From assembly GCF_050908995.1 (NCBI RefSeq), contig NW_027484912.1, forward strand, positions 1 to 64,000: DNA of 64,000 bases, in the 5' to 3' direction. The position numbers and the translations under genes were made by a program. The stretch comes from Andrena cerasifolii. Its lineage: Eukaryota; Arthropoda; Insecta; Hymenoptera; Andrenidae. The notes beneath the pieces were generated by a model. The model did no database searches. It saw only the letters and a list, made by a program, of their open reading frames with translations, and had not been told where the DNA came from. Shown piece by piece: positions 39,005 through 49,300 of this stretch (positions within the stretch are counted from its first letter, which is position 1; each line of letters opens with the position of its first letter).

Positions 39005-39141
39005 TATCGATACAATTTAGAGGTCCGTTCGCTTCCAAGACAGACTGGAGAATGCGGTCTGTCTCATAAAGCATCTCGATTTTCACGATGAAATTTTGTA
39101 CGAATTTGGTACAGGAGAGGGCGGGCATGTAGCGCAGTAAT

Positions 39142-40318
39142 TTAATTGATTTTGCGCACCACATTTGTCAGCGGATTGTATTCAACTACCCGATCGTGCA
39201 GAATCAGACAGTAGGCCGTAGTATTTGCAGGTACGTTATCTTTACAATCAAATTCTATGCGCACGTCCACGGTGCTATTCTTGATCGACTCATTTTGTCG
39301 CGAGCAATCAATCACCACGAGGGGGCCAAATTGCAAAAATTGGGCCACGGTGAATAATGCCTCGTTGCAACATGTTAAATAAGATGGCGTGCCTATTCTT
39401 GTCAAAGTCCAAGTTCATGTCATCGTACGGGTAAAATTCCGAGTTGAGAAAAAGTTTTACATTGGTCAATTTGCAGTGGTCAAATCGAGTAACATCTTCA
39501 GTCATCACATTCTTTCGAGCAGTCTGTAGAGCAAAGATAATGTATCGCGGCTTCTCCAACTGTGCAGCTGCCTTCACGGCCCACGAATGCTTGGTCGTGC
39601 TCTGTAAGAGAGGATACTCGTACAGGTCCCACGAGCGAAAACTAATGCTCAGGTTGTGTCCACTTTCCAAAGCATGTAGCAACGACAGCTTATTAACGTC
39701 GTTCAGCGTCACGTGAGGCATTCGCCATTGCACTTTAAGTAATTCAATTTCTGGTTCCAACGTCGGCGATCCTATTTGAGAATTGTTATCGTTGCGCGAT
39801 CGAATTACAATCAATTCGTGACGTGCATTAATAACCATGCGTTTGTAGTCCTCGCAAAATCCCAACAAATATTTGAGCGGGATGCAAAAATTGAAATGAT
39901 TTTTCACTATTAGCTCATCGTGCCGTTTCAAGCCCCATCCCGCATTCTCCATATTTTTGTCTTCATCAGATGTCATCGATACATAGTTTTTAAGCGTGCT
40001 AGTTATTCCAACGTTTCTGTTACGATCAATCTCCATACCATTCAGTTCGTATCGAATCTCATAAAATATAAATGCCATGCAATTATTTCCCAACATCACC
40101 GTTGATACATCATTCGGCTTATTTATCGTCAATTTCCCCTCCAGGTAGAGGAAACTTTCACACGGTAATGTGTATAAATCCTGTTGCTGTATAGGTATTC
40201 TTATCTCATCGCTGTATCCAAACGTCGTGTTGACGTAAGGGTTGTATGTGTGAGTCTCAAGCTTGACGATGCGATCATCAAACGTCGGCTTTTCGCCAAT
40301 GCTTAGAATGTCGGTCAT
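39142..40318 (-). pseudogene. Major capsid protein (double jelly-roll type), frameshifted
   Basis: The 336-codon N-terminal part (start 40,318) has insect Polinton MCP features: PTFDDRIVKLETHTYNPYVN at the start, YELNGMEIDRNRNVG near residue 91, PRYIIFALQTARKN (about 258) and LTNVKLFLNSEFYPYDDMNL (about 285). The C-terminal part continues in another frame (39,142-39,405) with PLVVIDCSRQNESIK, NVPANTTAYCLILHDR and EYNPLTNVVRKIN. The frame breaks near 39,310-39,370, so no full capsid could be made from this copy. The family role is forming the icosahedral shell. Assignment is by motif memory and is strong. Confidence 0.85.
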
Positions 40319-40326
40319 TTTTCAAC

Positions 40327-40417
40327 TTAATTGCGTACAATGAATCCCAGGGATTTCAAAAATGCAATGTTCGCAGCACTGAGCCTCTTCTTTTTAGCGT
40401 AATCAGAGCTGTTGCAG

Positions 40418-40449
<32 letters not shown>

Positions 40450-40533
40450 GCAAACAATTTCGTTTGGAAGAAACGTGTTTCTGGAGTCGTTCAACACAAG
40501 CATCTCATTCGACCGCACCACATGTATTATCAT
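40327..40533 (-). CDS. Small protein with poly-Asn tract, unknown function
   Basis: A 68-codon frame whose ATG overlaps the TGA of the penton gene (ATGA at 40,530-40,533) and that ends 9 bp before the capsid start. It contains ten or more consecutive Asn encoded by an (AAC)n microsatellite (40,412-40,449), followed by a basic segment and the C-terminal LSAANIAFLKSLGFIVRN. The C-terminal motif and fixed position between penton and capsid are typical of insect Polintons. Function is unknown; it may be a small virion component (inference). Confidence 0.65.
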
Positions 40534-41317
40534 CGACGTCGTCGTACGTGCAGTCTGATGATTATCTCTTCACCTCGAAAATTAAGCAACCGTCCGTCTT
40601 GATCCACAACGCGTATCGTTAGATCCGAAATGACCTGTGCGGTGATTGGAAGGTAAATGATCTGCGCGGGCGTTTCCGATATCTTATATCCCGGCGGTAC
40701 TCTGGGAGAAAATTCATGTATCGTATGTACGCGCCAGCGGTCACTCTACATTCTACGCGAATAATGTTCACATTCATGATATTAATCGGATCGTCCGATT
40801 CGTGCCACTGTCCCGGTTCTAATACGCGATTCGTCGAGAATCCCAGTAACGATCCAATGTTATTGGGCTTCGTAAAGTCTACAATGAACGAGCAGTACAG
40901 CTCACTTTTCATGGTGTTGTTGTTGGGGCGCAACACTATAGGATACTCATCGTTGTCGCTGCCATCGTTGGCATCGGTGCCATCGAGTTTTTGAGAATAC
41001 CGCTCGAGTAATCGTTGTTTCAAATACATGGCAATGGCGTCTAATTCGTATGAACCGTGGGGAATCGTAATGTATTCATGGATGGTGTCGACGCTGCTGT
41101 TGGTTTCATAGTTTGTGGTGAAGTAGAATTTATCGTTGCTCGAGTCGATGTTGGGTATTGTATGGTAAGTTTCAAGGGTTGTTAGGCCAAGCTCGTAATC
41201 ATCGTCGCTCAAATCTATGGGTGGAAAGTAGCTCACCGCGAGGGTGCTACTCTTGCCGGTTAGAGTGCATATTAACGACATATTCCAAGCTGTACGACTG
41301 GACTCGTACTGAATCAA
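40530..41317 (-). pseudogene. Penton-like minor capsid protein, frameshifted
   Basis: Starting at 41,317, blocks typical of the Polinton penton (single jelly-roll) appear: FPPIDLSDDDYELGLTTLET, YHTIPNIDSSNDKFYF, ITIPHGSYELDAIAMYL, LRPNNNTMKSELY, NNIGSLLGFS and VNIIRVECRVTAGAY. After GAY near 40,725 the frame is lost. The C-terminal part is in another frame (IHEFSPRVPPGYKISET...VVDQDGRLLNFRGEEI) down to a TGA at 40,530. A small deletion at the GAY/IHEF joint explains it. The gene lies 12 bp downstream of the protease. In the family this protein occupies capsid vertices. Confidence 0.82.
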
Positions 41318-41329
41318 AGTGGTGAGAAG

Positions 41330-42010
41330 TCAATCCTTAAATTTGCGGCCAATCGTTTGTAGAAAGCGTAGACATAGTTGACCACAATTGCTCTGATTGT
41401 ACTCCTGATAAGGCGCGTGATTGTATTCGATTTTCACGACATCTTTATCCAGATATTGTACCAATTCCTTAGGCGGTCGAAGATTGCCAAAGCTGTCGAA
41501 GTATACAGCTCGACGCCCCCTCTTCGCATAAACCACCCAATGAGTCCCCGGTCCCTCGACATTATCCAAATTCACGATACCGCTCTCGTTTCGACGTACT
41601 CCTCCAACAGGTAGTGCATTGCGCATAAAAACACCTCTAAAAAATGGAATACGCATACGTTTTGCCAACTCCCCCAATTGCGCATCTGTAGTTACGCCCT
41701 TGGGAATTTTTATTGTCTTTTCGGCGTTTTTTTTTTGTTTCGATATTCCCTGTCCGCGCTTGTATGGTGCGAGATAAAGTCCGCGACCTTCCATGGTGCG
41801 ATTATGACGCTGCATTTCCTGCAGCTGATGTTGCGCCGCCTTATTATCGTTTACCGCCTTGGCGATCCCCGCTGCTCCACCGGCTAATGATCCGAGAACA
41901 CCTAGCAGCGGGAGAAGTGGTAATATGCCACCTCGTTTTGCCACCGGAAGTATCCGCTTTTGCGATGCTCTCCTTACAGTCCTTTTGCGGGGTTTTGTTT
42001 TCATCCCCAT
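41330..42010 (-). CDS. Adenain-like cysteine protease with basic/hydrophobic N-terminal fusion
   Basis: An intact frame of 226 codons. The N-terminal ~85 residues are Arg/Lys-rich (KTKPRKRTVRRASQKR) with a Leu/Gly/Ala-rich segment (GGILPLLPLLGVLGSLAGGA) and MEGRGLYLAPYKRGQG. The C-terminal part is an adenovirus-protease-like (Ulp1 clan) domain: GTHWVVYAKRG (catalytic His), VYFDSFG (acidic member) and YNQSNCGQLCLRF (oxyanion Gln and catalytic Cys). The second ATG, at 42,004, gives an ATGA overlap with the PLA2 stop and is the likelier start. The family role is maturation of capsid precursors. It is one of the few genes here with no visible defect. Confidence 0.88.
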   Translation of the reverse strand: MGMKTKPRKRTVRRASQKRILPVAKRGGILPLLPLLGVLGSLAGGAAGIAKAVNDNKAAQHQLQEMQRHNRTMEGRGLYLAPYKRGQGISKQKKNAEKTIKIPKGVTTDAQLGELAKRMRIPFFRGVFMRNALPVGGVRRNESGIVNLDNVEGPGTHWVVYAKRGRRAVYFDSFGNLRPPKELVQYLDKDVVKIEYNHAPYQEYNQSNCGQLCLRFLQTIGRKFKD

Positions 42011-42351
42011 TCGATTTTCGTCTTAGCTTTCATAGCTGCCCAAACAGCTGTAGCAGCACCTCTTTCACCCAGAGTCGAGTCTCGCGCAACGATGCGTTTT
42101 CGCGCTTTGTCAGCGAGAACCTTATCTGCCGTGTGCCTTTCACCGAGGTCGTTGCTACGCGAATATGCAATATCGTGATCGCGACACGCTGCGTCCAACG
42201 GATTGATGCCTCGATCGCCTCTAGCCAATCGTTTTGCCAGATGAGTTCCTGGACCACAAAACTGATATCCCGGAATATGTAATTCGATAGGTAACGCGTT
42301 TATCGCCCGATTTACCAGACCACAACCTTTCTTTACTCTCTTCGGCGACAT
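42001..42351 (-). CDS. Phospholipase A2 domain protein (parvovirus VP1-type)
   Basis: A 116-codon frame with the PLA2 calcium loop YQFCGPGT (residues about 29-36) and the catalytic helix LDAACRDHDIAYSRS (about 52-66, His-Asp pair), in the short layout known from parvovirus VP1 and insect adintovirus/Polinton proteins. Known PLA2 domains of this type act in virions during endosomal membrane passage; here that role is inference. Its start overlaps the end of the 105-aa gene by 19 bp and its stop overlaps the protease start. No signal peptide is seen, arguing against a secreted venom-type enzyme. Confidence 0.88.
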   Translation of the reverse strand: MSPKRVKKGCGLVNRAINALPIELHIPGYQFCGPGTHLAKRLARGDRGINPLDAACRDHDIAYSRSNDLGERHTADKVLADKARKRIVARDSTLGERGAATAVWAAMKAKTKIEWG

Positions 42352-42650
42352 TCGCTGCAGTTTTTAATCAATGGTGCTGGACCGTCGATATGCGTTCGCT
42401 GCCAAGGGCGATTATAATGTTCCAAGCACCGACGATACTGCTGAACCTCAGAATCGGCTTTTATATGCTCGGGGAGTCTGTCCCACAACTGATCGATGTG
42501 TCTGCCAAACTCTCGCTGTAGAATAATCTTTGGTATATATTTCAACTGCTCAGCGGTTAGGTCTCGAATATCACAATTATCCGACAGGATCAGAAGCATT
42601 TTGAATAATGAGCTGTTTTGCTTCGGCGCGAGCCTATAAATAGAGCGCAC
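42333..42650 (-). CDS. Conserved 105-aa Polinton protein, unknown function
   Basis: An intact frame starting near the divergent promoter. It begins MRSIYRLAPKQNSS, and an internal Met gives MLLILSDNCDIRDLTAEQL. The middle has YIPKIILQREFGRHIDQLWD, and it ends with SECRRRE overlapping the PLA2 start. It is predicted soluble and mostly helical. It holds the first position in the leftward capsid block. I do not know a function; context suggests a virion or assembly role. Confidence 0.65.
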   Translation of the reverse strand: MRSIYRLAPKQNSSLFKMLLILSDNCDIRDLTAEQLKYIPKIILQREFGRHIDQLWDRLPEHIKADSEVQQYRRCLEHYNRPWQRTHIDGPAPLIKNCSECRRRE

Positions 42651-42696
42651 CGCAGCTTCGACGTATCAAAATCATTTTTCGCAGTTCACGGAGAGG
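42651..42696. promoter_or_regulatory. Divergent intergenic region between the capsid block and the packaging block
   Basis: The leftward gene starts at 42,650 and the rightward ATPase reading begins at about 42,697, so both blocks must be driven from this short gap and adjoining sequence. TATAAATAG occurs at about 42,632-42,642 on the plus strand. No further element can be defined. Confidence 0.4.
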
Positions 42697-43391
42697 ATGC
42701 GATTCGTGCGACAACCTGTGGCGATACGCGTGACTAATTTTGACGATAAATCGCAAATGATGTCTCCGAAAACGAGACGCAGACACGGAGCATGCTACCA
42801 AACACTATACGCTGCCTCATTTGTGGCCCATCAAATTGTGGAAAGACCAACGTGCTGGTCAGCTTGTTCGAAAGTCCTCACGGCGTGTGCTTCGAGAACG
42901 TGTACGTGTATTCCAAGTCGTTGCAACAGCCAAAACATAAGTATTTGGAGAATTTATTGACTCCGATAGATGAAATTGGCTACTTTACATTTTCAAATAA
43001 CAGTGACGTCATCCCACCGAGCGAATCGCTTCCGAATTCCATTTTTATCTTTGATGACGTGGCATACGACAAGCAAGATACGATAAGGGAATACTTTGCA
43101 ATGGGGCGCCACTCGAACGTTGACTGCTTCTATCTCTGTCAGACGTATGCAAAGATTCCCAAACATCTTATACGCGACAATGCGAATCTGTTGATACTGT
43201 TTAAGCAGGATGTTACCAACTTGAAACATGTGTACAACGATCATGTAAACACTGATATGTCTTACGAGGATTTCTGCGCTTTGTGTCGTAATTGTTGGCA
43301 GCGGGAGTATGGTTTCATGGTGATAGATAAAGATAGCGCGATGTCCAATGGACGTTATAGAAAGGGATTTAACGAGTTTGCGGTACCATGA
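42697..43391 (+). pseudogene. FtsK/HerA-type DNA packaging ATPase (A32-like), N-terminal frameshift
   Basis: The main frame (42,792-43,391, 199 codons) has the Walker A GPSNCGKTN near residue 12, Walker B SIFIFDDVAYDKQD (about 82), the sensor-like CFYLCQTYAKIPKHLIRDN and the C-terminal GRYRKGFNEFAVP. The expected N-terminal extension (MRFVRQPVAIRVTNFDDKSQ) is present at 42,697 but one frame off, with the shift near 42,785-42,795. Translation from the ATG at 42,792 would still make the catalytic core, so it may not be fully dead. In Polintons this enzyme pumps DNA into capsids. Confidence 0.85.
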
Positions 43392-43442
43392 GATGCTCAA
43401 TCGTCGTCAACACGTCGGTGGGAAAGCAACGTCTGCGATACA

Positions 43443-44567
43443 ATGATGATTAGTAGTCAGGAGATTAAGGATCGCGAGAGAATAGCGATGGAAATTGCAA
43501 AAACCAGCGAATCCATTCGCAGGAAACATCAGTCTTTGAAGACTGACAAGATGGATGAAGATATCGCGCTGGAAAGATACTTTAAACCTATTACCGAGCC
43601 CTTAAAACATATTGTGGAAAATACTGCTGAGACAGAAGCTGACATATCACCTGCGACGAGTATGAGCATTGAAACATTAACGCCTAAAACAAAAATCCGG
43701 CCGAAATGGAACGCATCGCGTAAAAGAAATAGTAAACAGTCATACATGTCATTGGAAAATTCGCTCGTAACCTCCACACCAGTTCAATCGAAGCGGAAAC
43801 GGTTGAATGTCGTATCAAACGATTCCACGGTTCCTCCTGCGTCAATAAATACATTTCCCGATGTACAGTCGCTCACAACCAATGATGACGAAGACGTGTA
43901 TGAAACTTCTGCCGATGAGTCGCTTGCAGCATCTATTAGGGAGCAACTCCAAACATCCGAGGGGCAAGAAACGTTTCGCAACCAGTTCGGTCCACTGGGA
44001 CAAAAATACATGAGCGCAATCCTAAGTGGAGATAGGGATACGACCATAGATTATGTGTACGGTGTATACTTTGGTGGTAGTGGAATGATGCTGGGGGATA
44101 AGGCTTTCGATATGGACAAGGATGATAATATAATCATAGACGGTGTAAGATATGGAGGAACGCCCGGTCTGTACGAACTGATTTTCAAGAGAATTCCCGA
44201 TGATGCTATATACACAGATGCTGATAAACAAAAATACAAAAGTATACTGCTGATGACGAATGCTCACAGACATGGCCATAGCGCACAAAATCCCATATTG
44301 GGTAACAAGGGATACAAGTACAAACATGTAATTGCGCCACTACTACCCCGTGTATTGACCAGTAAAGCGGGGAAAGGTCTAAGGACACCGCGAGTCATGG
44401 TGGTAAACGATAACAAGATCGATTATGTGCACTGGGATGATCCCAACGAGCTGGTGGATCGATTGCGTTTGCTACAAGCGTCGCGTCAGGCGGGTAACAA
44501 CTCGCACGACAACGAAATTCTATCGATTATCGAGGAACTCCGCGAGGCAAGCCTCATTATAAATTAA
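43443..44567 (+). CDS. Conserved 374-aa Polinton protein, unknown function
   Basis: An intact frame. The N-terminal half is charged and low in complexity (ERIAMEIAKTSESIRRKHQS, coiled-coil-like, then Ser/Thr-rich basic stretches). The C-terminal half is well conserved in insect Polintons: GPLGQKYMSAILSGDRDTTI, YGVYFGGSGMMLGDKAFD, DNIIIDGVRYGGTPGLYELI, then ADKQKYKSILLMTNAHR and KGYKYKHVIAPLLPRVL. It lies 51 bp after the ATPase and 11 bp before the next gene, so is likely co-expressed. Function is unestablished; a virion or genome-handling role is inference. Confidence 0.75.
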   Translation: MMISSQEIKDRERIAMEIAKTSESIRRKHQSLKTDKMDEDIALERYFKPITEPLKHIVENTAETEADISPATSMSIETLTPKTKIRPKWNASRKRNSKQSYMSLENSLVTSTPVQSKRKRLNVVSNDSTVPPASINTFPDVQSLTTNDDEDVYETSADESLAASIREQLQTSEGQETFRNQFGPLGQKYMSAILSGDRDTTIDYVYGVYFGGSGMMLGDKAFDMDKDDNIIIDGVRYGGTPGLYELIFKRIPDDAIYTDADKQKYKSILLMTNAHRHGHSAQNPILGNKGYKYKHVIAPLLPRVLTSKAGKGLRTPRVMVVNDNKIDYVHWDDPNELVDRLRLLQASRQAGNNSHDNEILSIIEELREASLIIN

Positions 44568-44578
44568 ACCGCACGCCG

Positions 44579-45013
44579 ATGATGTGCACTGTATGCGTCG
44601 AGATGCCGATCAACAAATTTGGGGTATCGCTCGAGAAGAGTGGAGCAGCTACAATGGACTATTACAAATGGAACGGCATGCTTCGAAATTATATGCGTGA
44701 TAACGCTCTTTGCGTGACCGGTGCCGACTTTGATGCAAAATCGCGCAAGATACGACGCGTAGCTCAGCCGGTGGCCGACACAGATGCCGTTAATAAACTA
44801 TATGTGGAAAAGAGCATTAAACTTTTGAGAGAGCAGCAGGAAGAATTAGAGATGAAGCTGGTCGCGTTTCAGAGAGATATGCTGACGTTGCCAAACAGCG
44901 TTCAAAAGATATCGCAAGCACTGAATCCTATCCCACAGCAACAATGCGAAGGAGAATCATGCGAGACGGTTGAACTTGTCCAGAATTTCCTTGGGGCGGT
45001 GGAGAGCACATAA
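44579..45013 (+). CDS. Conserved 144-aa protein, possible structural/coiled-coil
   Basis: An intact frame with two candidate starts (44,579, or the internal MDYYKWNGML near 44,654). It contains GADFDAKSRKIRRVAQPVAD, TDAVNKLYVEKSIKL, then a predicted coiled coil (LLREQQEELEMKLVAFQRDM). The SRKIRRVAQP...DAVNKLYV layout resembles repeat motifs at the base of fibre-like structural proteins, but this is weak. It sits between the 374-aa gene and the integrase. Confidence 0.6.
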   Translation: MMCTVCVEMPINKFGVSLEKSGAATMDYYKWNGMLRNYMRDNALCVTGADFDAKSRKIRRVAQPVADTDAVNKLYVEKSIKLLREQQEELEMKLVAFQRDMLTLPNSVQKISQALNPIPQQQCEGESCETVELVQNFLGAVEST

Positions 45014-45043
45014 TGCACGTACACGATAATTATCGCATCATTC

Positions 45044-46026
45044 GTGGCAAAAATACATCTGCGATCAAACATGCAGCCATTATCGAAATCCATGAGTGAA
45101 GAAAACCATGGCCACAAGAAGCTACAACTTGTGGAGGAATTGCACGCTCCAGCTCGAAGACATTTTCCTCGGAGGCGCGTCATAGTGCGTGGATACGACG
45201 ATCTGTGGCAAGCTGACATTGTAGAAATGCGTCCATACTCGCGATTCAACCAGGGTCACCACTACATACTCACCGTCATCGATGTGTTGAGCAAGTATGC
45301 ATGGGCGTTGCCGCTCAAGACTAAAAGTGGCGCTGAGGTGACTAAAGCGTTTGCAAAGATATTTAGAGATTGATATCCGAAAAATTTGCAAACCGATCAA
45401 GGAAAAGAATTTTACAACACCGATGTGCAGAAACTCTTGAAGAAGCACGACATTAATCATTATTCAACGTATTCGGTGATGAAGGCCTCCGTCGTAGAAC
45501 GTTTCAATCGAACTTTGAAGAACAATATGTGGAAACTGTTTACGCTCAATGGAACCTATAGATGGACCGATGCGCTACCGCGTCTACTTGCAGAGTATAA
45601 CGCGCGAAAACATAGAACCATCGGAATGTGTCCTTGCGATGTTACCCCTGCGATCGCCGACAAGCTGCTAGCCACCGTATACAGCAACCTAAAGATCGCT
45701 GCTCCAGCGAGATTCGAGTTGGGCGAGTTTGTGCGCGTGAGCAAATTTAAAACCATCTTCGATAAAGGCTATACGCCGAATTGGACAACGGAGGTGTTCG
45801 AGATAGCCAAAGTACAGACAACTAATCCCGCGACGTATCTGCTCGTCGATTCATGTGGAAAACCCGTTGCCGGAGGATTCTATGAACACGAGCTGCAACG
45901 CGTCACCGATCCTGATGTGTATCTAGTGGAAAAAGTGCTGCGTAGAAAGGGGGTAAGGTATACGTCAAGTGGCTGAGGTTTGATAAATCACACAATTCTT
46001 GGATAAATAAAAATAATGTATTGTAA
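45044..46026 (+). pseudogene. Retrovirus-type integrase with chromodomain, broken twice
   Basis: The core DDE residues are visible: LWQADIVEM (first Asp), KNLQTDQGKEFYN (second Asp) and ASVVERFNRTLKN (Glu). An in-frame TGA at 45,371-45,373 splits it between FAKIFRD and YPKNLQTD. Both halves are in the same phase, so it is a nonsense change or local damage and not a frameshift. At a G-run (about 45,949-45,953) the frame is lost, and the C-terminal chromodomain-like part continues one frame over (KVYVKWLRFDKSHNSWI) to a stop at 46,024. The family role is insertion of Polinton DNA with 6-bp target duplication. This copy cannot make it. Confidence 0.88.
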
Positions 46027-46084
46027 AATAATAATAATAATACATGGTTCAACAAATACAATGTTATACATATGTGAACAATTT

Positions 46085-46260
46085 ATTTAACATTTTGCCG
46101 CCAGCGTCGTCGATAATATCATTCAAAGGCAAAGGCCAGCAGTTCGCAATCAACAAGAGATTTGTCATCGAAATATTCACTATCCCGTATAGCTTCAACA
46201 GCGCAGCACGAGTCTAAAGTTTCATCGACGACATCGCACCGCTATAACACGCTCGCAAAT
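46085..46260 (-). pseudogene. Decayed fragment related to the C-terminus of the spliced 253-codon gene
   Basis: On minus, a stretch reads SIRDSEYFDDKSLVDCELLAF with frame damage after it. This is clearly related to ISESEHFEQHSLIDCELLAC at the end of the gene at 50,684-51,510. It is a second, much older partial copy lying between the integrase and the 3' end of PolB. Confidence 0.55.
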
Positions 46261-46345
46261 TTGAAAACTTCGTATCAACATGATGTGTAGTTTCATCAAG
46301 TTCAAATTTCTTTTTTTTTTATAATGATATTTTTATAATGGAATT

Positions 46346-49300
46346 TTACAACGGAATTTTATAATGTCCCCAGGGCAGAGTGTCGGTCGAATCGGGTACG
46401 ATATACCGCTTGTCGTCGTATGGACTTAGAGCGATTTTGGATTCTGAAATGGTGTACACTTTATGCAATTTAGACCATATGCATGATTGTCTGCGAACCA
46501 TTTCGATCTCCTTTTGCAAACACTGCGCGTAGTCGTCGAAAGTTATCGTCCTGGCTATGACGTTAGTCTTGACGCCTTTCGCCTTTTTCGTTTTTTTTTG
46601 CCGTCTACGCGAAGTGCATACATTTTCGCTCTAAGACCTACGAATTCGGTCAATATCATCCCATAATTTTCGTCCTTCATCAGCCCCGGGACCTTCTTAT
46701 TTAAGCGGGGCATATTATATGGGTTGTCAGTAGGATAATCGCTTGTGTCGAATCTATCGATATTGCGTTTCATGGACTCGTAGATATCATCGCATCGAAT
46801 ATGATAAATGAGACGGTCTGTGTGTATAGAATTTTACAATTTTGAGCGTGCAGGGGAGACATGTACTCGTGATGAAATTCATACAAACAAATTTTTGATA
46901 TGTCTAGAAAGCACATACCCACGTATATCGGTTTGTTGAATTTCACCTCGAGTTTTCGCATTCAACAGCTATTAAATTTTCCGAAAAAACACTTCTGCTG
47001 TGGAAATTCGGTTTCGCGATCATTGCCTCCGCGCCATATCGCCCTTCCCAATGTGTTAAAGGTTTTACGTCCACCTGATTTCGCACATTTTCCATAGTTT
47101 TACCGAATACCGCGTTGTTCATCAATTTGTACAAATTTTTTTCAAAGTCGTTTGTCGCGCATGTTCTAAACCGTGTATTGAGTTTGATGTAATCGCGGAG
47201 CCAGGGAGATTGAGCGAATTGAAGCGCGCGGTGTAATACGATCTTTGTAATACGAAGACCGTGACTCGTGCACTGCTGCAGGTTGCGATAATGGAAAACG
47301 TAACGCTGCTTATCGTATACCGTCGCGAGTAGCTTGTCCTGTCTGCTGCCAGGTGGTTTGGCACGCGTCGGGCAGAACGGTAGATCGGCGTGAGCGTCGT
47401 GCAGATGTTGCGGATATTCCAGATCTACCTCGAGAATGTATCCCGTGGGCGAATCGACAGCGATCGAAGACACGTCAAAATTTGCGACATCTTCGACCCA
47501 TTGAAATTTGGCGTATGGTAGGGGCTGGCACATTGCCCATCCGTACAAATTGTTCACGTCAGAGTACATCAAGTACGATGACAGTTCCGATGGGTCGTAC
47601 GATGACATGTACTTGTTATTGGTGTGTGCGTATCTTCCGGAACATTGGCTTAAACCGCCACGTATACCGCGTTCGACAAACATGACCATATCAACGTCTG
47701 TGAGCAATTCGAATGTAATTTTGGTATGTTTTAGCATGGCATCCCACGTAAAGCCAGGTAAAGTATAATAATGCGCTGAATCTAATCCGTAACTCTTGAT
47801 ACAACTTTCGCGAAAATTTTCTAAAATATCTGCCAATAACAAGACATCTGTTTTCAAATACAAGTCGCTGTATTCGCCCAAGGTTCTAATCCCGAAACGC
47901 TGCCAGACAATCTCGGCGTGTGCGTAATCGCTCTCGGATACAGTCTCACCCGTTAACGAACTGTAGAATGACTCGCGCGGTGGTAAGCATGGATCCTGCA
48001 GCTTGTTCGCACAATCAAGGTATTCGTATGGAAATACACCCTTTCGCGTCAATAAATTGAAATCTTCGATGGATAATGTTTCAAATTCGGATCGTAAAAT
48101 TTTTAATTTATCCGCGCTAAGAAAAGATGCTAATTTGTCGAGACTGTTATTGAGAAATTTGTACGAATCGATGAATCGCAATTTAATACATTTTCGCGAG
48201 TCTGAGTCAGCCGTATCTTCGACATTTTTTGTGAATGAAATGTACTTTTCTTTCGTTATGGGCAATACGTCAACGCTGCCTTCGAAAGCGGTAGCTATTT
48301 CCTCGATAATGAAATGCGAATCGTAGCCGGATAAATTATGGAAAACTATAGGGATGTAAATCGCATTTTTATAATTTAAATTGCACTCCGAATGTGCTGG
48401 GCCTCTACACCGTCCGGATAGATGTCAATGATCGCGAACTCGTACATCTTCAGCCTTGAATGGTTCTTCGCAAATATGACAGTGTGTAGCATCGCGAAAT
48501 GTCGTCCATTGTTCGGTAGTTAAATCAAGCATGGGAACATTGCTGGTCAGAATGGGTTTGGCGAAGTTTGCAAAATTTTCCAGTTCTTTGACGAACCATG
48601 AAACACAATCCGCGTCGCGGCGACATCGATACGTCGACAGTGATGTATCGTACGAGCAATGCATATAATATGCAATGCTGTGCACTTTATGGTGTTGATA
48701 CGCGCGCAATTTACTATCCATTTCACCCATTCGGTGATTGTCCTCTGTTTTTTCAATGATGCACTCAAGATCGGCGTACACCACGAAGGGGAGCCGCTCC
48801 TTCATACAGTGGTTGCTGAATTTGAGCAGATTGTTTCCTTCGCTGGGCAACAGGATGGCGCAATCATTCATTTGCCCGCAGTCCAGCGAATGGGCCTCCA
48901 ACTTCTCGGCAGATCCAAAGTAGTGCATGCATCTGCAAAAAAACAAAAATTTTTTATTTAATTTTTTTTCAACGATATTTTTTCAACGTTTCATAAGTTT
49001 ATATACATACCGATCACAGATGAATTTCTTTGCCTTCTTCTTGCTCAACTGTGCGCTCACCAGCCGGGATAAGTCCTTGATCAGCACAAAGTGCCCTACA
49101 TCGCCGTGCTCATGATTCGGCGTGTAGAGCAGATTGACGTGTCGATCCCTCTTTTGGCTGGTGTGGCGCAGCGGAAAGACCGTCGATCCTTTCTCCATCC
49201 CGAACGTGTACACGTTGACGGAGATGCCGTTCTGCCGCTCAAACTTCCCAAGCTGCTCCAGGGACATTGGAAACTGAATGCCCTGGAGATTTAGCACGGA

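Noticed and set aside
38982..39164. 60-codon minus frame in the gap between capsid and 175-aa genes
   Set aside because: It overlaps the capsid C-terminus and the start of the next gene, with no recognised motif; insufficient support.
42001..42351. Secreted venom-type phospholipase A2 of the host
   Set aside because: There is no signal peptide or disulfide-rich layout; the short VP1-like form lies inside a capsid block of a Polinton.
42993..43400. Minus-strand frames opposite the ATPase, the 374-aa gene and the integrase
   Set aside because: The plus strand carries Walker, conserved and DDE motifs; the antisense frames have none.
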